Shown piece after piece: positions 35,250-41,518 of a stretch of 41,518 nt of DNA (positions are counted from its first letter, which is position 1; every line of letters starts with the position of its first letter). This DNA comes from Verrucomicrobiota bacterium (GTDB taxonomy: Bacteria; Verrucomicrobiota; Verrucomicrobiia; Limisphaerales; CAIMTB01): NCBI GenBank assembly GCA_963205105.1, contig CAUJJW010000157.1, positions 1 through 41,518 of the forward strand, in the 5' to 3' direction. The translations under genes were made by a program, and so were the position numbers. A model generated the notes under the pieces. That model was not told where the DNA came from, searched no databases, and saw nothing but the letters and a program-made list of their open reading frames with translations.

Positions 35250-36484
35250 CGCCGGACCACCAGCGAGGCGTTGGCGCCACCAAAGCCGAAGGAATTCGTC
35301 AACACCGCGTCGAGACGCGCGTCGCGCGGCTCCGTGACCAGCGGGAAGCGACACATCGTATCGGCCTCCCCGGTGCCGATCTGTGGTGGGAGCCATTGGC
35401 CTCGCAACGCCAAAAGGCAGACCCCCACCTCCACCGCACCGGCTGCCCCCAGCAGGTGCCCGATGCTGGACTTCGTTGAGCTCACGGGAATCCGGGACAC
35501 TCCGCCTCCGGCCCATTTCAACAGCGCCGCGGCTTCAGCGGCATCGTTCAGAGGTGTCCCGGTCCCATGGGCGTTGACGTAACCAATCTGCTCCGGCGCG
35601 ACTCCAGCCTCCCGGCAGGCAGCCTTCATGCACGCCAAAGCGGCCATCCCCTGGGGATGCGGTTGGGTCAGATGATGCAAATCCGTGCCGTGACCATATC
35701 CTGTGATTTCGCCCAGGATCTCCGCACCCCGTCGCGCCGCGTCGATGCGCCGTTCAAGGCAGAACAGCGCGGCCCCTTCCCCCAGTGCGAGTCCATCGCG
35801 ATCCACCGCGAAGGGGCGGCAGGATGTGCGCGAGAGCGCCTGCAGAGCGTCGAATCCGGCGAACACCAACTGGCTCAACGCGTCATAGCCGCCAGCCAGG
35901 ACCCGCGAGGCTCGTCCGCAGCGGATCAGCTCAACGCCGCGCCCAACCGCGTTTGCCCCGGAGGCGCATGCATTGGCGATCACCGTGACCGGGCCCTCAA
36001 AATCGAAGGCATCCATCAGGTCAAGAGCTTGCCGTTGTGCCTGGTAGTGCACCACCCGGCGTGCCTGCCCCGGGCCGCGCGGTCCCTCCATTGCCGCCTG
36101 CCGATAAAAGGCCTCGCCCAGCGCCATCCCGGCGCTGGTCGTACCCAGCACGAGGGGCAGTGGCTCGACGCCCGGCTCCCAGCCGGCCATCTCCCAAGCC
36201 TCGGCGGCCGCGTGAAGGAGAAGCCGCGCCGCACGATCCAGTCGCCCTTCCTGGATCGCTGTGAGGCGTGTGCGGGGCAGATGCGGGGGCAAATCCACTT
36301 CCGCCGCCTCCGAAGCACGATGGCGCGACACCTCGAACCGCGAGACCGGCCGGAAGGCGCGTCGGCCTTCGCGGAACCCCAGCCCGTTCGCATCGCAGCC
36401 ACAGCCCAGCGCCGTGATCAGACCCATGCCGGTGACCACGACCCGGGTTTCCCCTTCGATCCCCGATGCGTGGAACGGGTTCAT
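35246..36484 (-). CDS. Beta-ketoacyl-ACP synthase (KAS II type)
   Basis: 412 residues with all catalytic residues of a condensing enzyme: Cys163 in NACASGAN, His296 in NAHGTGTPLND and His333 in SIGHLLGAAGA. The N-terminal VVVTGMGLITALG and C-terminal NSFGFGGANASLV complete the FabF pattern. It would condense malonyl-ACP onto a growing chain with the partner protein encoded immediately downstream. ATG at 36484 is preferred to a GTG at 36490. The gene is divergent from the flavoprotein at 36599; the 114 bases between must hold both promoters. Confidence 0.93.
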   Translation of the reverse strand: MNPFHASGIEGETRVVVTGMGLITALGCGCDANGLGFREGRRAFRPVSRFEVSRHRASEAAEVDLPPHLPRTRLTAIQEGRLDRAARLLLHAAAEAWEMAGWEPGVEPLPLVLGTTSAGMALGEAFYRQAAMEGPRGPGQARRVVHYQAQRQALDLMDAFDFEGPVTVIANACASGANAVGRGVELIRCGRASRVLAGGYDALSQLVFAGFDALQALSRTSCRPFAVDRDGLALGEGAALFCLERRIDAARRGAEILGEITGYGHGTDLHHLTQPHPQGMAALACMKAACREAGVAPEQIGYVNAHGTGTPLNDAAEAAALLKWAGGGVSRIPVSSTKSSIGHLLGAAGAVEVGVCLLALRGQWLPPQIGTGEADTMCRFPLVTEPRDARLDAVLTNSFGFGGANASLVVRR

Positions 36485-36598
36485 GAACACGGATCACGCT
36501 AGAGAACGACCGTCGGGCGGGTCAACCGTCGCCGCAAAAAGGACGCCCACCCTGTTAATCCCCTTGTCGCGCGCGGTGTCCGCCGGGAAAGGTGCGTC

Positions 36599-38161
36599 AT
36601 GCCCAATTCACCGCAGCACTGGGATGTGGTGGTGATGGGTGGCTCCCTCGCCGGCGCCGCCACCGCACTCCTCCTGCGCAGCGCCCGGCCCGACCTCTCC
36701 GTCCTGGTCCTTGAGAAGTCGACCGAGTTCCCGCGCCGCGTGGGCGAAGCCACAGTCGAGATCAGCGCCTACTTTCTCGGCCGCGTGCTCGGTCTCACCC
36801 AGTACCTCAACAACGCGCACATGACCAAGCAGGGAATGCGCTTCTGGTTGCACCAATCGGAAACTGACGCCTTCGACTCCTGTTCCGAGATCGGCGGGCG
36901 TTACCTCGCGCGTGTTCCCTCCTGGCAGGTGGACCGGAGCACGCTGGACGAGGAGCTGCTGCGCCGCGCCGTCCAGGCGGGCGTCTCCGTGCTGCGTGGC
37001 GCCAAGGTGCGCGGCCCGGTGCTCCTGCAGCCAGGCGGAAGCCAGACGGTTCCCTACGAAACGGCCGAGGGAACCCGCACCGTGAGCGCGCGATGGGTGG
37101 TGGATGCCACCGGTTTCACCTGCGCCCTCGCCCGGCAGCAGGGCTGGTACCGCCGAAACGATCGCCACCCAACCACCGCGGTCTGGGCGCGCTGGCGCGG
37201 CGTGCGGGATTGGGACGGCCTCGAGTTGAGCACGCGATTCCCGGCGTGGGCCGCCGCGTGCCGCGGCATCCGCGGCACCGCCACGAACCATTTCGTCGGC
37301 GATGGCTGGTGGGCGTGGTGCATCCCCCTCCGCGGCGGCGACTGGTCCATCGGCGTGGTCTTTGACCAGCGCAAGGTGTCATGGCCGCGCGGACCCAGGC
37401 CACTGGGCCGGCGCCTGAAGGATTTCCTGTGCGCCCACCCCGTGGGACGCGAACTGCTTGAACATGCGGAACCTGTCGATGGCGACGTGCAGTGGCGCGC
37501 CAACCTCGCCTATGTCAGCGAGGTGTTCGCCACCGACGGCGCCGTGCTGGTCGGCGATGCCGCGGCGTTCATCGACCCCCTCTACAGCCCCGGCATGGAC
37601 TGGTTGAGCTACACCGTGGTCCGCGCCGTCGACCTCATCTTGGACACCGGCTCCGAACCCGAGCGCCGGAAGCGCATTACCGCCCACAACCGCGATTTCC
37701 GGCGCAGCTACGACCACTGGTTCGAAGCCATCTACCGCGACAAGTACGAGTGGATCGGCGACTTCGACCTCCTCACCATCGGATTCCGTCTCGACCTTTC
37801 GCTGTATTACACCGGCATCGTTTCGCAGCCGTTCTCATTGGGGCCCGCGGCCCTGCGGACACCTGTGTTCTCGCTCGCCACCAGCGACTTGCCATTCCGG
37901 CTCATGCACACCTACAATCGTCGTCTCGCCACGATGGCCCGCGCCCGGCGCGAGCGCGGATGCTTTGGGAAGTCAAACCTTGGGCATCGCTGCCTCCTGA
38001 ATGGCTACCTCCCGGAACGTTCCGGCGCCGGTTCGGTGCTCAAGGCCCTCGGCGCGTGGATGGCATTGGAGTGCCGCGAAGGATGGCGCACCTGGCTCCG
38101 CAGCCCGAAGGTCAACACCGTTCGACGAGAAGCCTCCGAAGAGGCCAGGTCCGACGCCTGA
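36599..38161 (+). CDS. FAD-dependent oxidoreductase, tryptophan-halogenase-like
   Basis: 520 residues. The FAD-binding GGSLAG is at 14-19, a WxWxIP motif characteristic of flavin-dependent halogenases lies at 238-243 (WAWCIP), and VGDAAAFIDPLYSPG near 318-332 is the second flavin motif. These suggest a halogenase or a related epoxidase/monooxygenase; a Lys equivalent to the PrnA active-site residue cannot be placed with certainty, so halogenation is not certain. It is preceded by a ribosome-binding site (GGGAAAGG) eight bases away. It lies opposite the ketosynthase run and is followed by a radical SAM gene on the other strand. Flexirubin-type pigment clusters carry similar proteins. Confidence 0.75.
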   Translation: MPNSPQHWDVVVMGGSLAGAATALLLRSARPDLSVLVLEKSTEFPRRVGEATVEISAYFLGRVLGLTQYLNNAHMTKQGMRFWLHQSETDAFDSCSEIGGRYLARVPSWQVDRSTLDEELLRRAVQAGVSVLRGAKVRGPVLLQPGGSQTVPYETAEGTRTVSARWVVDATGFTCALARQQGWYRRNDRHPTTAVWARWRGVRDWDGLELSTRFPAWAAACRGIRGTATNHFVGDGWWAWCIPLRGGDWSIGVVFDQRKVSWPRGPRPLGRRLKDFLCAHPVGRELLEHAEPVDGDVQWRANLAYVSEVFATDGAVLVGDAAAFIDPLYSPGMDWLSYTVVRAVDLILDTGSEPERRKRITAHNRDFRRSYDHWFEAIYRDKYEWIGDFDLLTIGFRLDLSLYYTGIVSQPFSLGPAALRTPVFSLATSDLPFRLMHTYNRRLATMARARRERGCFGKSNLGHRCLLNGYLPERSGAGSVLKALGAWMALECREGWRTWLRSPKVNTVRREASEEARSDA

Positions 38162-38226
38162 CGGGCATCGCCCGGGCCGCTCCACCGCAGCGAAAGTTTC
38201 GCCACCGAACCGAAGGTGTGCAAGGT

Positions 38227-39234
38227 TCACGCGGCACCCAGGTCCAGCTCGGGCAGTGCCGCATGAAGGCTGCGCCGGGAGGGGTGCAATCCTTCGGCCG
38301 CCAACGCCGTCAACACGCGTTCCTCGCTCATGATATGCCGGTCACGACGGTAGAGTAGGTAGTCCTGACGGACTTCTGCCGGCGTCAGGTTGATGGTGCA
38401 GAGATTGGCCCCGGCCCGAAGGCCGCGGCGATAGCCTTGGCCTGCCCCCGCGATATCCAGAGCGCTCACTGCCGGGATCAACCAGTCGGGACGCATCAAT
38501 CGTAGGCATGCCATGCAGTTGAGCGTCAGGTCTAGCGGTGCCGCCCCGGCCTGGGACAACGGTGTGGCCTCGCCCGGCACAAAGGGACTCACGCTGCACC
38601 CCCAGAGCGGAAGGGAGGCGGCAAGTCCCAGGTTGCGCAAGGGCATCTCCCGGCCCTCCTGCGGCAGCCCCGCTATGAAGCCGGAACTCACGCGCCATTG
38701 CTCCGACGCTAGCCAGCGGATGTGGTCCGTCCGTTCCTGCAAATCCCCCGGAGCCTCCAGCGCTCGGTACAAATCTGGATCCGCCACCTCAAACTTGATG
38801 ATGTAGAGCGTGGCGCCGGCCTCCCGCAAGGCGCGCGTCAGCTCTCGATCCAGCGTCCCAAGGCAGACGCTCACCCCAAGCGTTGTTTCGCGGGTCAGCA
38901 GACGCACCAGCGGCAAAACGATGTCCTGCGCGGCGCGAGGATCCTCCCCGGTCTGAATGTTCAGATCCGTGATCGAGGCTGGCCGGTGGTGGATCAGCAG
39001 TTCCGCCAAGCTGTCCAACGACGCCCGGTAACGGTCGAGACCTCGATTGTCACGGCGCATGCCGCAGTAGTGGCAGTTCTCGCGGCAGTAATTGGAGACC
39101 TCCACAACCCCGCGCACGAACACCTCGTTCCCGAAACGCCTGAAAGACGCCTGCCGCGCCTCCTCATGAAGACGGGCCTGGGCGGCTCCGAGTGCATAAA
39201 CCTCGGAAAGGTTTGGGGTCCAAGCCTCGATCAC
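38227..39234 (-). CDS. Radical SAM protein of the BioB/HydE type
   Basis: 335 residues. The radical SAM cluster motif CRENCHYCGM (Cys50, Cys54, Cys57) is followed by GVVEV-type strands, QTGEDPR, and a C-terminal region like the BATS domain (AGANLCTINLTPAEVRQDY). Overall it resembles HydE and biotin synthase but lacks other genes of biotin or hydrogenase maturation nearby. The start is GTG at 39234. Its place among polyketide-like genes suggests a modifying role on a lipid or aromatic product; other explanations such as an unrelated cofactor gene remain open. Confidence 0.82.
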   Translation of the reverse strand: MIEAWTPNLSEVYALGAAQARLHEEARQASFRRFGNEVFVRGVVEVSNYCRENCHYCGMRRDNRGLDRYRASLDSLAELLIHHRPASITDLNIQTGEDPRAAQDIVLPLVRLLTRETTLGVSVCLGTLDRELTRALREAGATLYIIKFEVADPDLYRALEAPGDLQERTDHIRWLASEQWRVSSGFIAGLPQEGREMPLRNLGLAASLPLWGCSVSPFVPGEATPLSQAGAAPLDLTLNCMACLRLMRPDWLIPAVSALDIAGAGQGYRRGLRAGANLCTINLTPAEVRQDYLLYRRDRHIMSEERVLTALAAEGLHPSRRSLHAALPELDLGAA

Positions 39235-39352
39235 TTACTCACTTTAGCTCCCAGGCTCGGCGGTGTCGAAGCATCTCCGGATGCTGGCACGCCCCCGAGC
39301 GCCCCGCGAAGTAGGGGGTGGACGCGCCGCCGAGTCGTGGCCACGCTGCGCC

Positions 39353-40183
39353 ATGCCCGCCGCCGGCCGAGACTTGGGAATCGTCATTCCCTGCCACAAC
39401 GAGGCGCATGCCATCGCCGCCGTCGTTCTCGCCGCTGCATCGCTCCGCCCGCGGATGATCGTCGTGGTGGATGATGGTTCCACTGACGAAACGGCCCGCC
39501 GGGCGCATGAAGCCGGCGCCAAGGTCCTCCGCTCCGCGGCACGTCAGGGGAAGGGCGCAGCGTTGGCCCTCGGCTGGCAAGCCTGCCGAGACGCCGGCAC
39601 GGAATGGGTGCTGATGCTGGATGGCGACGGACAGCACGATCCCGCCGAAGCTCGCGCACTCCTCGCCAAGGCCGGCCCGCGAACGCCGCTGGTCATCGGC
39701 GACCGCCTCGGACGCGCCGGCGACATGCCGCTCCTGCGGCGCTGGACCAACCGCGTCATGAACCGTTGCCTGGCGATCGTGGCAGGAACGCCACTGCGGG
39801 ATTCGCAGTCGGGATTTCGACTCGCCCACCTGCCCACCCTCCTCGCCCTGCGGCTGCGCTCGCGGCATTATGAAATCGAGTCGGAGATGTGCTCTGCGTT
39901 CGCACGGGCGGGGCTCGCCATCGACTTCGTCCCGGTGACCTGCCGTTACGCCAAGGAGCGAAGCAAGATACTCCCTGTCCAGGACACGCTACGCTGGATG
40001 GGCTGGTTCTTGGCCTGCTGTTTCCGACATGGCATGACCTCGTTCCTTGGTCCAAGCGAGCAGCACCCGGGTGCCATGCTCCCGCCAGACACGCGCATGG
40101 GTCAGGTCCGCCGCCCCAGCCAAGCGCCGCCATTCTTCGGGACGCCACCCGCGACGGACGGACAGCACGGCGTCATGCCGTAG
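39353..40183 (+). CDS. Family 2 glycosyltransferase
   Basis: 276 residues from the preferred ATG. The GT-A fold is evident: IVIPCHNEAHAIAAVV at the start, VVDDGSTDETARRAHEAGA, GKGAALALGWQACRD, and the metal-binding MLDGDGQHDP; FRLAHLP and YEIESEM fit DPM1-like enzymes. A GTG at 39263 and ATG at 39281 would give longer forms. The last 60 codons overlap the converging methyltransferase gene, and the end of the protein is not family-like, so the true end might be earlier. A GT2 gene is common in aryl-polyene and flexirubin loci. Confidence 0.82.
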   Translation: MPAAGRDLGIVIPCHNEAHAIAAVVLAAASLRPRMIVVVDDGSTDETARRAHEAGAKVLRSAARQGKGAALALGWQACRDAGTEWVLMLDGDGQHDPAEARALLAKAGPRTPLVIGDRLGRAGDMPLLRRWTNRVMNRCLAIVAGTPLRDSQSGFRLAHLPTLLALRLRSRHYEIESEMCSAFARAGLAIDFVPVTCRYAKERSKILPVQDTLRWMGWFLACCFRHGMTSFLGPSEQHPGAMLPPDTRMGQVRRPSQAPPFFGTPPATDGQHGVMP

Positions 40184-40726
40184 CGACCGACGCTGCCCGG
40201 TCAGCAGGGTAAGCGCCCATAGGCCCACCAGGAACGGCAGGCTGCGCAGTAGGTCGCAAAAGAAAACGCCGCGCCGCACCACACGCCGCGCCTCGCACCA
40301 ATGCCGCACCACGTCCGCCTCGCGTGGCAGGTGGTGCGTCATGTTCGAGGACAACGCCACGTCGAACGCTCCATCCGCAAACGGCAGATCGGTCACGGAG
40401 CCCACCACACGCCATGGACCAGGATCCATCGCCGCGGCCACCGGACACAGATCCAAATTTGTGAAGTTCCATCGCCAGCCCCGCCTCGCCGCCCAGGCGG
40501 ACAGTTCGCGCCCCAACAGCCCGTCCCCCGCCCCAAGGTCGAGGATCTCCAGGCTGCGGCACGCGTCCATGCCGAACACTTCCGGCATCCAAACCCGAAA
40601 CGGTCGATCGAAACGGACCAGGCGGTTGATCCGGTTCAGACCCCAGTATTCCTCCCGCAGCTCGGCGTCCGTCCGCCCAGGCCTGTCGAAGTATTCCACT
40701 TGCGTGGCCCGACGCCTCAAAAACAT
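39989..40726 (-). CDS. SAM-dependent methyltransferase (class I)
   Basis: 245 residues. The SAM-binding motif LEILDLGAGDGLLGRELSAW is clear, followed by TNLDLCPVAA, VGSVTDLPFADGAFDVALSS and HHLPREADVVRHWCEARRVV, the standard UbiE/Methyltransf_11 order. ATG at 40726 has AGGTG at about six bases' distance; a GTG at 40735 also exists. Its 3' end overlaps the converging glycosyltransferase by 195 bases. It probably methylates the product of the cluster. Confidence 0.87.
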   Translation of the reverse strand: MFLRRRATQVEYFDRPGRTDAELREEYWGLNRINRLVRFDRPFRVWMPEVFGMDACRSLEILDLGAGDGLLGRELSAWAARRGWRWNFTNLDLCPVAAAMDPGPWRVVGSVTDLPFADGAFDVALSSNMTHHLPREADVVRHWCEARRVVRRGVFFCDLLRSLPFLVGLWALTLLTGQRRSLRHDAVLSVRRGWRPEEWRRLAGAADLTHARVWREHGTRVLLAWTKERGHAMSETAGQEPAHPA

Positions 40727-40744
40727 GGTCGGCACCTAAGCAAG

Positions 40745-41104
40745 ATGGTCGATGCCCAACAAGCCCCCACTCGTCCGCTGCCCCGCGTGATCCGCGTCGC
40801 GAGCTCCATTGCCCTCGCCCTGGGAGTGGCTTGGCTTTGCGGTGTCGCCATGAAGTTCGATGCCCGGCTGGCCACGCCGCCCGGTTTCGGACGAGGACTT
40901 CTCCATGGCGCCATGATGCCCGCTGCGTGGCCGGCCCTGATGGCCGGCTCGGACCAGGAGATCTATGCGGCACACAACCGCGGGCGGTTCTACAAGGTCG
41001 GCTACTCCCTCGGCGTCAACCTGTCCGGGGCGGTGTTCTTCGGGATCGTCTTCCTCGGCGCGGGGGCCCTCCGCAAGCCGCGTCAGCGCAACCACCCCGA
41101 GTAG
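40745..41104 (+). CDS. Small membrane protein, function unknown
   Basis: 119 residues with two hydrophobic segments (VASSIALALGVAWLCGVAM near 18-36 and YSLGVNLSGAVFFGIVFLGAGAL near 85-107) separated by a mostly hydrophilic loop (about residues 37-84) that includes GFGRGLLHGAMMPAAWPALM. It starts 18 bases from the methyltransferase start on the other strand, so the two share a promoter region. The last 22 bases overlap the gene converging from the right. No family is recognised. It may anchor or export the product. Confidence 0.6.
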   Translation: MVDAQQAPTRPLPRVIRVASSIALALGVAWLCGVAMKFDARLATPPGFGRGLLHGAMMPAAWPALMAGSDQEIYAAHNRGRFYKVGYSLGVNLSGAVFFGIVFLGAGALRKPRQRNHPE

Positions 41105-41518
41105 ACTTCATACGCTTCCACCGCCCCCCCGATGAAATACGCGGTGGCCGGCAGATGGAACCGAGCCGTTCTCCGATCGAAGAACAGCTCCACGACTTCC
41201 TCGGGGCTGTTCGGATCGTAGGTCGCGAACCGCAGTCGGGCTTCCTCCTCAAACGCTCCGAAGGCCACCAGCGCATGGTTGATGGTCAGCGCCGGAAAGG
41301 TGAACACGTGGATCACCGGAGCGAGGTGGGTGCGCACCGACGTCAGCAGGCGCTGTGCCTCGCGCCGGCGTGTCCCACGCGTGAAGGGCAGGATCATGCG
41401 CCAGTGCCCCCGTTGGAAGTAGCTCTGCCAGGCTCCGCCCAACTCAGCGCGGCACAAGCCAGCCCATGCCTTGCTGAACTCGCGAAGGTTCGAATACCCG
41501 GGGATCACCACACGCCCT
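41083..41518 (-). CDS. Uncharacterised protein, C-terminal part (runs off the window)
   Basis: The frame is open from the window edge to the stop at 41083, giving 142 residues from a GTG at 41511, and further codons continue upstream, so the gene probably starts outside. Conserved-looking segments are VIPGYSNLREFSKAWAGLC, WQSYFQRGHWRMILPF, FPALTINHALVAFG and FATYDPNSPEEVVELFFDRR. The INHA His and the YDPN Asp recall the C-terminal part of papain-like peptidases, but no catalytic Cys is in view. Function unknown. Confidence 0.55.
   Translation of the reverse strand, partial: GRVVIPGYSNLREFSKAWAGLCRAELGGAWQSYFQRGHWRMILPFTRGTRRREAQRLLTSVRTHLAPVIHVFTFPALTINHALVAFGAFEEEARLRFATYDPNSPEEVVELFFDRRTARFHLPATAYFIGGAVEAYEVYSGWLR

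Noticed and set aside
36599..38161. Naming the flavoprotein a tryptophan halogenase
   Set aside because: WxWxIP is present, but the catalytic Lys cannot be placed and substrate is unknown; related non-halogenating flavoproteins share the motif.
1..41518. CRISPR arrays
   Set aside because: No run of regularly spaced direct repeats was seen anywhere in the window.

Overview
The window looks like chromosomal DNA from a GC-rich member of the Verrucomicrobiota (Pedosphaera/Limisphaerales-like). This is inferred from the pseudopilin-type secreted proteins ([16 protein letters not shown] leader plus a late DG-H motif), the large secreted PD40-repeat protein, the M56/BlaR1-like protein with extra C-terminal domains, and small DUF2934-type proteins. 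No rRNA or complete tRNA gene is present, so the assignment stays an inference.

Region 1 (1-10.9 kb) is ordinary chromosome: the tail of a TVP38/TMEM64-like membrane protein and a mercuric-reductase-like flavoprotein, then on the minus strand an ABC-2 type permease and a secreted alpha/beta hydrolase, then small plus-strand genes (DUF2934 protein, nitroreductase, small basic protein), a BlaI repressor/M56 sensor pair on the minus strand, and an NTF2-like lipoprotein.

Region 2 (about 11.1-31.9 kb) reads as an integrated island. Two identical 40-base copies of the 5' half of a tRNA-Leu(UAG) gene (11687-11726 and 31883-31922) bracket about 20.2 kb. A full tyrosine integrase lies just inside the right copy, with an excisionase-like gene behind it. 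A decayed second integrase lies just outside the left copy, and an HTH gene lies just outside the right copy, so several elements have probably used this site in series. The island carries minus-strand cargo: an ArsR repressor, a YnjBCD-type ABC transporter, a pseudopilin, a CMD/peroxidase-like fusion protein, an FMN monooxygenase and a CobW-like GTPase. It also holds a graveyard of mobile functions (IS3-type transposase remnant, MobF relaxase stub, DUF1376 replication protein, DnaC-like ATPase without its Walker A part), then a pseudopilin-like gene and a 1061-residue secreted beta-propeller protein.

Region 3 (33.1-41.5 kb) is a type II fatty-acid/polyketide-like cluster: acyl carrier protein, ketoreductase, a ketosynthase-like partner with Gln in place of the active-site Cys, and a complete ketosynthase on the minus strand. 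A halogenase-like flavoprotein diverges from these, followed by a BioB/HydE-like radical SAM enzyme, a family 2 glycosyltransferase, a SAM methyltransferase and two small uncharacterised genes. The set recalls aryl-polyene or flexirubin pigment loci, but the product cannot be read from this window.
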